Below, one piece after another: positions 9,207 through 16,755 of a DNA stretch of 35,790 nucleotides. The DNA is taken from positions 1-35,790 of the forward strand of contig JAPLOZ010000084.1 in NCBI GenBank assembly GCA_026400435.1, written 5' to 3'. A program made the translations under genes and the position numbers. The DNA is from Hyphomicrobiales bacterium. Lineage in GTDB: Bacteria > Pseudomonadota > Alphaproteobacteria > Rhizobiales > Rhizobiaceae. How positions within the stretch are numbered: position 1 is the stretch's first letter; the number at the start of each line of letters is the position of its first letter. The notes under the pieces are model-generated. The model did no database searches, had not been told where the DNA came from, and worked only from the letters and a program-made list of their open reading frames with translations.

Positions 9207-10466
9207 TTACAGCGCTTGGCTGATCTGAAGTTCGTCGACGCCGTCGCGTCCGTAGATGTCGTCGCGCAACTGCACGACGCCATCGCCCGTCGACCACGCC
9301 GAGATATAGGTGAAATAGACCGGTACGGGCTGGGCCACGGCGACAGGCGTGTTTTCGCCGCTCTTGATGGTCGCCTCGAAATGCTGGCGATCCCAGCCGG
9401 GCGTATCGCGCAGGATCCAGGTGACGAGATCGCGCACGTTTTGCACCCGCACGCAACCCGACGAATCGAAGCGCATGAGCTTTGAAAACAGGCTCTGCTG
9501 CGGGGTGTCGTGCATGTACACGCCTTCGGGGCTCGGAAAATTGATCTTCACCGAGGCCATCGCGTTGCCCGAACCGGGGTCCTGGCGGAGCCGGTATTTC
9601 GCCGCGTCCTCCGTGTTCCAGTCGATCGCAGCCGGCTCGATTTCGTTTCCGTCCGGACCGATGATGTGGATGTTGTTCTTGGTCAGGTATTCCGGATCCT
9701 TCCGCATCAGCGGGATGATGTCCTTGCGGACAATCGATTCCGGCGCGTTCCAGTACGGATTGACGATAATCTCGTTGATCTTGGAGTTGAGGATCGGCGT
9801 CTGGCGGTCGATCTTTCCGACGATCGCGGTATGGCGAAGCACCACCCTGTCGTTTTCGACTGCCTCGATCTGGGCCGCCGGCACGTTGACCATCACATAG
9901 CGCTGGCCAAGATCGCCGGACATGGTGCGCAGCCTGACCAGATTGGTCTCAAGCTGCCCGAGCCTCACCGGCGCTGACACGTTCATCGCCGCGTAGGTGT
10001 ATTTGCCCATGACGCCGTCCGACGGCAGGCCGTGACGCGCCTGGAAGCGCTTGACCGCGGCGTCGACATAGGTGTCGAAGGATTCGGAAATGCCGGCCGT
10101 AGTCGAGAGGTCGCCGGAGACCATGAGGCGCTTGCGCAGGACGACGACGTCTGGGTCGGAAACGCCGAGCTGCAGCTTCTTGGTGGCGGGAACCACCGGC
10201 CAGCCGCCCTGCGCGACGATTGCCGAATACTGGTTGATTGCCTGTTCGACATAGGTGACGGTCTGCGGCGAGAAAATCGGCAGGTTCGACGCTACCTTGT
10301 CGCCCTGGCCGGCGCGGGCGTCGAACTCGTCGTCCCAGTTTCCGCGCTTGTCCGATTTCAGGATCTCGCCGATCACGTCCTGCGCGCTGGCTCGACTGGA
10401 CAGCGCCGCCGCGGCGAGCATGGCTGCACCGGAAAGGAAGAAACGTCTGCTCGCCTTGATCGTCAT
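9207..10466 (-). CDS. L,D-transpeptidase (YcbB/LdtD type) with Tat-like signal
   Basis: 419 residues. The N-terminus SRRFFLSGAAMLAAAALSSRASA has a twin-arginine motif followed by an apolar stretch and an Ala-x-Ala site, so export by Tat is likely. A peptidoglycan-binding helix bundle follows (about 104-165, DTYVDAAVKRFQARHGL...DGVMGKYT), then the YkuD catalytic domain with His319 in YMHDTP and Cys338 in SSGCVRV. It would make 3-3 crosslinks or attach proteins to peptidoglycan in the periplasm. I chose the ATG at 10466 because of the signal peptide; the frame is open for 77 more codons upstream with no recognisable content. The neighbouring ldtR is its likely regulator, as with Liberibacter ldtP. 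Confidence 0.9.
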   Translation of the reverse strand: MTIKASRRFFLSGAAMLAAAALSSRASAQDVIGEILKSDKRGNWDDEFDARAGQGDKVASNLPIFSPQTVTYVEQAINQYSAIVAQGGWPVVPATKKLQLGVSDPDVVVLRKRLMVSGDLSTTAGISESFDTYVDAAVKRFQARHGLPSDGVMGKYTYAAMNVSAPVRLGQLETNLVRLRTMSGDLGQRYVMVNVPAAQIEAVENDRVVLRHTAIVGKIDRQTPILNSKINEIIVNPYWNAPESIVRKDIIPLMRKDPEYLTKNNIHIIGPDGNEIEPAAIDWNTEDAAKYRLRQDPGSGNAMASVKINFPSPEGVYMHDTPQQSLFSKLMRFDSSGCVRVQNVRDLVTWILRDTPGWDRQHFEATIKSGENTPVAVAQPVPVYFTYISAWSTGDGVVQLRDDIYGRDGVDELQISQAL

Positions 10467-10703
10467 TGCATGCACTCTCGTCGCATTCGCTGGGCCGCGG
10501 GGATGAACCCCGACATTAAGGTGGCCACTCTTAACAATTAGCCAACCATCTCGATTGAAACCCGCTGCTGCGCGCTTGCACGAATGCGCCGCCGGTTCCG
10601 CCTGCCCCATCGGGGACAAGCCAATCCTCTCTTCGGGTAGCCATGCGAATATGGCGGCAGCGTGACGTTTGCCAGACACGATGGCGTGAAACGGCAAAAG
10701 CAG
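10467..10703 (-). promoter_or_regulatory. Promoter region of the L,D-transpeptidase gene
   Basis: The transpeptidase lies 287 nt downstream of ldtR, with a terminator-like hairpin in between, so this region should carry its own promoter. An AT-rich patch around 10527-10541 (CTCTTAACAATTAGC on the plus strand) is the clearest candidate for a regulator or sigma site. I cannot identify an LdtR box with confidence. Confidence 0.35.
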
Positions 10704-10735
10704 AACCGGCCGCTGCCTGTCGGCAACGGCCGGTT
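10704..10735 (-). terminator. Hairpin after ldtR, probable terminator
   Basis: Arms AACCGGCCG (10704-10712) and CGGCCGGTT (10727-10735) enclose a second short stem (TGCC/GGCA). On the minus strand the hairpin is followed by CTGCTTTTG, so the T tract is displaced by a few bases. It lies 18 nt after the ldtR stop. Confidence 0.6.
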
Positions 10736-10753
10736 CTTGGAAAGTCCGCAGCC

Positions 10754-11269
10754 TTACATGCGATAGGCGATGGTGTCGTTCCAGAAGCGGTCGAGCCGCT
10801 GCAGGGCGCGGTTCATCTGCATGAATTCTTCCTGGTTGATGCCGCCGACGTGCTCGATCGAGCCGACATGGCGCTCATAAAGCCCGGCAACCACTTCGGC
10901 GATAGCCTGCCCCTTGGGCGTCAGGCTGACACGCACCGAACGCCTGTCGATGCGCGAACGCTGGTGATTGATGAAGCCGAGATCGACCAGCTTCTTCAGG
11001 TTGTAGGAAACGTTGGAGCCGAGATAGTAGCCGCGCGAGCGCAGTTCGCCGGCCGTCAGCTCGGAATTGCCGATGTTGAACAGCAGCAATGCCTGGATGG
11101 CGTTGATGTCGGAACGGCCGTTGCGGTCGAACTCGTCCTTGATGACGTCGAGCAGGCGGCGGTGCAGCCGCTCTACCAGCTGGAGCGATTCCAGATACAG
11201 CGAACGGATCGCTTCACGGCGATCGTTGGCTACGGGAGCGGGCTTCGCCGCCGGACGCGAATTGATCAT
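10754..11269 (-). CDS. ldtR: MarR-family regulator LdtR
   Basis: 171 residues of the MarR winged-helix type. The recognition region is TAGELRSRGYYLGSNVSYNLKKLVDLGFI and the wing contains RSRIDRRSVRVSLTPKG. The sequence and the place next to an L,D-transpeptidase match LdtR, described in Liberibacter and Sinorhizobium as the activator of ldtP and a factor in osmotic stress tolerance. The ATG at 11269 has AGAGG about 8 nt upstream; 15 more open codons upstream are not needed. The gene is followed by its own terminator. Confidence 0.85.
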   Translation of the reverse strand: MINSRPAAKPAPVANDRREAIRSLYLESLQLVERLHRRLLDVIKDEFDRNGRSDINAIQALLLFNIGNSELTAGELRSRGYYLGSNVSYNLKKLVDLGFINHQRSRIDRRSVRVSLTPKGQAIAEVVAGLYERHVGSIEHVGGINQEEFMQMNRALQRLDRFWNDTIAYRM

Positions 11270-11432
11270 TGTCTTGCCTCTCGTTTGTCGCCCGGTGATT
11301 GTTTTGTTTCTCACCTTGATCGCGACATTATCGAATGCGCATAAAATTCGACTTAAACGCCAGCGCTAACAAGGGGTTAAGCAGGCGAGGTTTGGCAAGA
11401 CGCTTAACGAAGGGTCACCCGGGGCGGTAAAA

Positions 11433-11858
11433 TTAACCGTATTGCTCGGCCCTGCGCCGCTGCAGGTGGATGGTCACGCGGAAGGCCGCGTAGGACGCCG
11501 CCACCAAGAGGTGGCTGGTCACGATCAGGAGCCGGTTGCCGTAGAGGTTAGGGAACACGAAATACATCGCGATCTCGGTGACGGCGCAGATGACCCAGAT
11601 CACAGGTCCCCAGGAGGCGAGCATCCACAGGCCGATCGCGGCGAAGGGAAAGAAAACGGCTAGGGTGACTGCCGCCACCTGCCAGTGAACCGGCATCAGG
11701 TCGAAGCGCCAGAGCGAGCCGTCGTACACGCCGATCAGGCGAACCCAATAGAGCACGCCAAACAGCAGGCAGTATCCCGCAATCAGCCGCTGGAACCAGA
11801 CGAAACCCGACTCCGCGAGGGTCGGGTGCAACTGTCCCCTGTCGGCCAGGTCGCTCAA
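11433..11858 (-). CDS. Small four-helix membrane protein (DUF6163-like)
   Basis: 141 residues with four hydrophobic segments: RLIAGYCLLFGVLYWVRLIG, VAAVTLAVFFPFAAIGLWML, GPVIWVICAVTEIAMYFVF and LLIVTSHLLVAASYAAFRV. It resembles the uncharacterised DUF6163 family of rhizobia; I know no function. The start is a TTG at 11858 that overlaps the stop of the upstream hydrolase as TTGA, with GGGGA about 9 nt before it, so translational coupling is likely. Placement just upstream of ldtR hints at an envelope role, which is inference only. Confidence 0.75.
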   Translation of the reverse strand: MSDLADRGQLHPTLAESGFVWFQRLIAGYCLLFGVLYWVRLIGVYDGSLWRFDLMPVHWQVAAVTLAVFFPFAAIGLWMLASWGPVIWVICAVTEIAMYFVFPNLYGNRLLIVTSHLLVAASYAAFRVTIHLQRRRAEQYG

Positions 11859-12895
11859 AGGACGAGTTCCCCTGCTCCCAGCGGCGCGAAATACGCGTCC
11901 ACCTCGGCCGTGCGCACATCCTCCAGCCGCGATGGCTTCCAGCGGGGCGTCGATCCTCTTTCGACCAGCGCCGAGCGAATGCCTTCATAGAGGTCGTGGC
12001 TCTCCAGCATCCTGTTCAGGATCCGGAATTCCATTTTCATGCATTCCGCCATCGACATCGTGGAGCCGGCGGACAGCGCCCGAAACGTCACGTGCAGGCT
12101 GGTCGGCGAGCGGGTCTTCATCGTCGCAAGCGTCTCGGCCGCGAACGGGTCCGCAGCCGCCCGCTCGAGGCTGCCGACGATGCCGCGCAGCGATACTTGC
12201 GAGAAATGCTTGGCGATCGCATGCACCGCCGCCGCTTCGGTCTTGCGGGGCGCTGCCTTGAAGAATTCGCGCAGTTCGCTGCCTGGATCGCCGCTTTCGG
12301 CGATTTCCTCGACCAGCGCCGGCAGATAGGCGGCTTGCACGGTATGCGTGGCGATGCCCGACCACAGCGCGTCGCCATGGCCGATCCTGTTGCCGGTCAG
12401 GCCAAGATACATGCCGAAGCTGCTGCCAAGATTGGGCAGAACATAGCTGCCGCCGACATCCGGGAAGAAGCCGATGCCGACCTCTGGCATCGCGAAGACG
12501 GCGTTCTCGGTCATCACCCTGTGCGAACCGTGCGCCGAAATGCCCATGCCGCCGCCCATGCAGATGCCGTCGATCAGAGAAACATAGGGTTTCGGGAAAC
12601 GGTCGATCAGGGCGTTCAACCGGTATTCGTCGGCAAAGAACTCGCTGACCTTCCGTCCCTCCTGCCTGGCCTTATAGACATCCATGATGTCACCGCCTGC
12701 GCAGAACGCCCTGCCCTCGGCCTTGAGTATAACGACTTGGACGCCGGGATCGGCCTCCCAGGCCGTCAACGCGACGCCAAGCGCCCTGATCATCCGGTGG
12801 GTCAGCGCGTTCAGGGCGTCGGGCCGCGTCAGCGTGACGACGCCGGCCTTGCCGGACCGCTCGAAACGGATCTGATCGCCGCCGCCGAAATCCAT
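11855..12895 (-). CDS. 3-hydroxyisobutyryl-CoA hydrolase (enoyl-CoA hydratase family)
   Basis: 346 residues of the crotonase superfamily. The oxyanion-hole segments are FCAGGD (64-69) and ICMGGGMG (112-119). Glu138 and Asp146 in MPEVGIGFFPDVGGSYVL have the same spacing as the catalytic pair of human HIBCH, and the length plus the long C-terminal helical part fit HIBCH rather than a plain hydratase. It would release 3-hydroxyisobutyrate from its CoA ester in valine catabolism. The ATG at 12895 has a strong GGAGGA about 9 nt upstream. The gene diverges from hemB and overlaps the next gene by 4 nt. Confidence 0.85.
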   Translation of the reverse strand: MDFGGGDQIRFERSGKAGVVTLTRPDALNALTHRMIRALGVALTAWEADPGVQVVILKAEGRAFCAGGDIMDVYKARQEGRKVSEFFADEYRLNALIDRFPKPYVSLIDGICMGGGMGISAHGSHRVMTENAVFAMPEVGIGFFPDVGGSYVLPNLGSSFGMYLGLTGNRIGHGDALWSGIATHTVQAAYLPALVEEIAESGDPGSELREFFKAAPRKTEAAAVHAIAKHFSQVSLRGIVGSLERAAADPFAAETLATMKTRSPTSLHVTFRALSAGSTMSMAECMKMEFRILNRMLESHDLYEGIRSALVERGSTPRWKPSRLEDVRTAEVDAYFAPLGAGELVL

Positions 12896-13055
12896 CTGCG
12901 AGAATCCTCCCCAACCTGCCGCCAACGAAGTGCTAAAGGCTGGCGGCTAGGCGCGTCAATGCCGATGCTGGGGTGGCAGGCAATCGCGCGCCTCTCCGCC
13001 CGATCTCCACATCGCGCCGTGGGCATGCTAGAAGCCGCCAGTCCCGGAGCTTCTC

Positions 13056-14087
13056 ATGAACAAGTTCACCCTCCCCCGGCAGACAGCCGGCCGCACCGTT
13101 GATGAAATCACCGGCTCGCGGAGGCTCCGGCGCATGCGCAAGGCCGACTGGTCGCGCCGCCTCGTGCAGGAGAACCGGCTGACCGTCGACGACCTGATTT
13201 GGCCGATCTTCGTCATTGACGGCGACAACCGCCGCGAAGAAATCGCCGCGATGCCCGGCGTTTACCGCATGACGATCGACCTCGCGGTCAGGGAAGCCGA
13301 GCGTGCTGCCAGGCTCGGCATACCGGCAATCGCCACCTTCCCGAACGTCGATCTTGCCCTGCGCGATCAGACCGGCTCGCACATCCTCGATGCCGACAAC
13401 GTCATCAACCGCGCCACCCGCGCCATCAAGGCGGCCGTGCCGGAAATCGGCATCATCACCGACGCCGCGCTCGATCCGTTCACCGATCACGGCCATGACG
13501 GCATCCTTCGCGACGGCGTCATCGTCAACGACGAGACGGTAGCGCAGGTCACGGTCGCCGCGGTGCTGCAGGCTGCCTCGGGGGCCGACATCATCGCACC
13601 ATCCGACATGATGGACGGGCGCATCGGCGCGATCCGCGACGGTCTCGACGCCGCCGGTTTCCAGGACGTCGCGATCATGTCCTACGCGACGAAGTTCGCC
13701 TCGGCCTTCTACGGCCCCTACCGCGAGGCGGTGGGCACGGCCGGTCTGCTCAAGGGCGACAAGAAGACCTACTACATCGACCACGCCAATTCCGACGAGG
13801 CGGTGCGCGAGGCCGAGCAGGATATCGCAGAGGGCGCCGACATGATCATGGTCAAGCCCGGCATGCCCTATCTCGATATCATCCGCAGGCTGAAGGACGA
13901 ATTCCAGATGCCGACCTTCGCCTACCAGGTGTCGGGCGAATACGCGATGATCATGGCCGCCGCTGAGAACGGCTGGATCGACGGCGACAAGGCGATGCTG
14001 GAATCGCTGCTCGCCTTCAAGCGCGCCGGTTGCGACGGCATTCTCACCTACTTCGCCCCGAAGGTCGCCGAAATGCTGAGGGATTGA
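13056..14087 (+). CDS. hemB: Delta-aminolevulinic acid dehydratase (porphobilinogen synthase)
   Basis: 343 residues. It condenses two 5-aminolevulinate molecules to porphobilinogen in heme synthesis. The Schiff-base lysines are Lys213 in SYATKFASAFYGPYR and Lys267 in MVKPGMPYLD. The metal site reads DAALDPFTDHGHDG (136-149) without the cysteine triad of zinc enzymes, so it belongs to the Mg-dependent type found in Pseudomonas and Bradyrhizobium. The ATG at 13056 follows GGAGCTTCTC. It diverges from the hydrolase gene and converges with the P450 gene, only 22 nt away. Confidence 0.97.
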   Translation: MNKFTLPRQTAGRTVDEITGSRRLRRMRKADWSRRLVQENRLTVDDLIWPIFVIDGDNRREEIAAMPGVYRMTIDLAVREAERAARLGIPAIATFPNVDLALRDQTGSHILDADNVINRATRAIKAAVPEIGIITDAALDPFTDHGHDGILRDGVIVNDETVAQVTVAAVLQAASGADIIAPSDMMDGRIGAIRDGLDAAGFQDVAIMSYATKFASAFYGPYREAVGTAGLLKGDKKTYYIDHANSDEAVREAEQDIAEGADMIMVKPGMPYLDIIRRLKDEFQMPTFAYQVSGEYAMIMAAAENGWIDGDKAMLESLLAFKRAGCDGILTYFAPKVAEMLRD

Positions 14088-14109
14088 TCCCAGCGCGTCC
14101 TCGCCAATC

Positions 14110-15489
14110 CTAGACGCGGTCGAATCTGATCGCCAAAGTCGGACTTGGTTCGAAATGAAACGTACCGTTGACCGGCGCCGCGTCCGAAATGATGTCCCAG
14201 CGCAATTTAAGCGCGGCACGCTCGACGAAGATCGCGCCTAATTTCACGATCCAGTCAGCGCCGAGGCAGCGATGCTTGTCGAGGCCAAACGGCGCATAGG
14301 CGTCGGAAAGGCGCACAGAGCCCAAGAATCGGGTGGGATCGAAACGGAACGGATCCTTGAACTTCTCTGGATCCTTGTGTGTTTCCCAGATCGCGATCCG
14401 AATGATGCTGCCTTTGGGAATGAAGAACCCGTCGAACACGATATCCGAATTCGCTCTTCTTAGAAGGAATTCTGATTGTTCAAGGCGCAGCGCCTCCATC
14501 ACCACCGCTTCACAGTACGCGGCTCTTCGGGTCTCGTCCGAATCTTGCGAGATCCGTTCCAGCACATCGCCATTGGTACCGAGCATGCGCAGCAACCAGG
14601 TCCACAGACCCATGACATCATAGCGTCCGGCTTCCGCCATTTGGAGCAGATTGCCGATCGAGGTCTCATCCAGGCGGTCGGCTGCAAGCAGATATGACAG
14701 CATGTTGGGGAACGGCTTTTGGGATCGAATTTCTGACGCTCGTTCCGACAGGATTTCCTTCATCTCCGCGAAATATTGGTGGTGCGCCGGTTTCGCCGTC
14801 TTAAAAGTGCCATTGGGCGCGTACCGATCGTACACAGCAAGCATCCGATCATAGCCGCTCCAATCCCGCTCTATCGACAGCAGCAGACGGAACATGATCG
14901 CGCTCAGCGCATGTTTGAGGGTCTCTCGCATCTCCGCAAGGCTCGCAGGCTGCGCGATATCGGCGAGCGAACTCAACATGTCGTCGACGATATCGCGGAT
15001 AGCCGGTTGACTAGCCGCCAGATCGGTCGCCTTGAACGCTTCGATGAACAGGCGCCGATATTCCCTGTGAGGCTCGCCGTTCATCTGGCGGAGCACACCG
15101 TGTGGGAAGAGAGGGGTAAAGTCCGTCGTCGCTCCGGTGATTTTGTCTTCGTTTTCCGCAAGGAAGCGCCGTCCCAGCGCAACGCCGAATATGCAGGTCG
15201 TCACCTTGCCATGAAGCCATGCCTTCAGGATCGGACCATGTATTTTCTGGAGGCTCAAAAGATAGTGAGGATCGTCCAGAAGGTATTGCTCGGCTTCGGC
15301 TAACGATCCGGGAGGCAAACTGCGGCCACGAGACACCGCCCTCATGTGCGCCTTGGCCGCGCCCAGCAACGCCTTTATCGGATGTCTCTTCAGCAAGGGA
15401 GGCGCAGTGTCTGATTGGCGCTGATCTTCGCCGAGCGTGGGAGCCGCCGCTAGGTTCTTCAAAGTCGGCAACTGCATGCCCGCGCCCAT
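14110..15489 (-). CDS. Cytochrome P450 with unusual I-helix and heme-loop motifs
   Basis: 459 residues. The K-helix ExxR is Glu332-Arg335 (EALR) and the PERF-like region is FRFDPTRFLG. The heme loop is FGLDKHRCLG (401-410) with the thiolate ligand Cys408, but Asp404 stands where most P450s have Gly. In the I helix the usual acid-threonine pair of AGxx(D/E)TT is replaced: Ala287-Gly288-Arg289-Tyr290-Asp291-Val292. Proton delivery to oxygen may therefore differ, or the enzyme may use peroxide or carry out a non-hydroxylating reaction. No ferredoxin or reductase gene is adjacent. The ribosome-binding site is weak. Parts of the gene are lower in GC than the neighbours (50% in the line 14701-14760), suggesting acquisition. 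I cannot assign a CYP family or substrate. Confidence 0.88.
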   Translation of the reverse strand: MGAGMQLPTLKNLAAAPTLGEDQRQSDTAPPLLKRHPIKALLGAAKAHMRAVSRGRSLPPGSLAEAEQYLLDDPHYLLSLQKIHGPILKAWLHGKVTTCIFGVALGRRFLAENEDKITGATTDFTPLFPHGVLRQMNGEPHREYRRLFIEAFKATDLAASQPAIRDIVDDMLSSLADIAQPASLAEMRETLKHALSAIMFRLLLSIERDWSGYDRMLAVYDRYAPNGTFKTAKPAHHQYFAEMKEILSERASEIRSQKPFPNMLSYLLAADRLDETSIGNLLQMAEAGRYDVMGLWTWLLRMLGTNGDVLERISQDSDETRRAAYCEAVVMEALRLEQSEFLLRRANSDIVFDGFFIPKGSIIRIAIWETHKDPEKFKDPFRFDPTRFLGSVRLSDAYAPFGLDKHRCLGADWIVKLGAIFVERAALKLRWDIISDAAPVNGTFHFEPSPTLAIRFDRV

Positions 15490-16007
15490 CCAGATCTGAT
15501 GGTCAAGTTTTACAGCTTATCAAGCATATTTTGCTAGGCGCAAGCCAATCGCCATCAATTATGATGTGAACAGATTATAACATTCGTGCCCGTTCTTATA
15601 ACTATCGATATGATGTAATACTTATAAATTACTTATAACATACGCGGACATTATACATGTAATATCTTCTCTCTTTCGCGCGAGAGATTATATATTTTAT
15701 GTGTATATCATCACTTTTTCGGCGCCACCTTTAGGCGAGGGGCGTGGAGGAAATATTTCGACACGCCATCCGGCGCTTGAGGACGAGCCCAGCGAAAAAA
15801 TCGTGAAATGTTTTGGTGAGCCGTGAACATAAAAAATTTTGAGCAAATCTCTACAAAGCGCGTACTCACCGGAGTCTCCCGCGGCTGCTTTTTCGCGACC
15901 CAATTCCTTTCCGTAACGGCAGGGTTACAGCGACGGGCCTATATCTCTCAAAACAGTCAACGCATTGCAGGTGCGCGACAATTCAGCGCGCGTCGCGAAT
16001 CGGTTTC
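15490..16007. other. AT-rich intergenic region with repeated TTATAA motifs
   Basis: 518 nt without a credible gene. 15601-15660 is only about 27% GC in an otherwise GC-rich window. TTATAA occurs at 15575, 15596, 15622 and 15633, and TTATAC at 15651. A 6-bp hairpin (TCTCTC at 15668-15673, GAGAGA at 15682-15687) is followed by an A/T run. The part from about 15714 on returns to GC-rich sequence resembling degenerate rhizobial intergenic repeat DNA. The P450 promoter must lie in the left part. The short frames seen here have no ribosome-binding site and look spurious. Confidence 0.7.
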
Positions 16008-16661
16008 CTAAAACTCGACCTCCAGCTCGACGATCTCGTCGGGCTCGGCGATCGCGCCCTCGGTCCATTCCTGCAGGAGCGGCCAGGCGAAAACCCGCTC
16101 GCAATAGGCGGCGAGCGCAGGCTCCAGGTCGATAGCGTAAGTCCTGAAGCGCGTGCAGACGGGCGCGTACATTGCGTCGGCGAGGCTGAGCTTGTCGCCG
16201 AACAGATAAGGGCCGTGGTATTTCTCGAGGCACTCTGTCCAGATCGCCTTGATGCGCTCGACATCCGGCCGCGCGCCCGAAAAAATCTTGAACTTCTCGT
16301 GCCGCGCCTTGAGGTTCATCGGCAGGGCCGAGCGCAGATTGTGGAACCCCGAATGCATTTCGCCCGAGACGGCGCGGCACATCGCGCGCGCCGCCTTGTC
16401 CTTGGGCAGCAGATCGGCCTTGGGAAATTTTTCGTTCAGGTATTCGGCGATCGCCAGGGTGTCCCAGACGGTGACGTCGCCGTCCGTCAGCCTCGGCACG
16501 AGCACCGAGGGGCTCAGCAGCAGTAATTCCTGGCGCTGGTCGCCGTCGATCTCGACCAGCTTCTCGTCGAACGCCAGCCCGGCCATGCGGCACAGCAGCC
16601 AGCCTCTAAGCGACCACGAGGAATAGTTCTTCGAGGAAATCGTGAGTGTTGCCCGCGCCAT
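16008..16661 (-). CDS. Glutathione S-transferase family protein
   Basis: 217 residues with the N-terminal thioredoxin-like domain (TLTISSKNYSSWSLRGWLL, with a Ser-rich active-site region; VPRLTDGD with the cis-Pro; WDTLAIAEYL binding the gamma-glutamyl part) and an all-helical C-terminal domain (LSLADAMYAPV). It is a cytosolic GST-type protein; the substrate is unknown. I chose the ATG at 16661; the frame runs 21 codons further upstream without family similarity. It diverges from the PHB depolymerase gene across 94 nt. Confidence 0.88.
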   Translation of the reverse strand: MARATLTISSKNYSSWSLRGWLLCRMAGLAFDEKLVEIDGDQRQELLLLSPSVLVPRLTDGDVTVWDTLAIAEYLNEKFPKADLLPKDKAARAMCRAVSGEMHSGFHNLRSALPMNLKARHEKFKIFSGARPDVERIKAIWTECLEKYHGPYLFGDKLSLADAMYAPVCTRFRTYAIDLEPALAAYCERVFAWPLLQEWTEGAIAEPDEIVELEVEF

Positions 16662-16709
16662 TTGCTTGCCCGCCCTGACAGCCGAGACGGTCGGCCGCGA
16701 CAATCCTCT

Positions 16710-16749
16710 CGCAATGCAGCACAAATTGCACTAGCTTTTTTGCATTGCG
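16710..16749. promoter_or_regulatory. TGC-rich inverted repeat between GST and phaZ, possible PhaR site
   Basis: Arms CGCAATGCA (16710-16718) and TGCATTGCG (16741-16749) are perfect complements separated by 22 nt that also contain TTGCA. It lies in the short divergent region in front of the PHB depolymerase. PhaR/AniA regulators of PHB genes in alphaproteobacteria are reported to bind TGC-rich palindromic DNA, so this is a plausible PhaR operator. The assignment is inference. Confidence 0.5.
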
Positions 16750-16755
16750 GCATTT

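Noticed and set aside
10467..10697. N-terminal extension of the L,D-transpeptidase by 77 codons
   Set aside because: It would bury the Tat-type signal peptide inside the protein; it is more likely promoter DNA.
15697..15903. 68-codon minus-strand frame in the P450-GST gap
   Set aside because: No ribosome-binding site; its PPRPSPKGG stretch is the sort of translation often given by degenerate intergenic repeat DNA.
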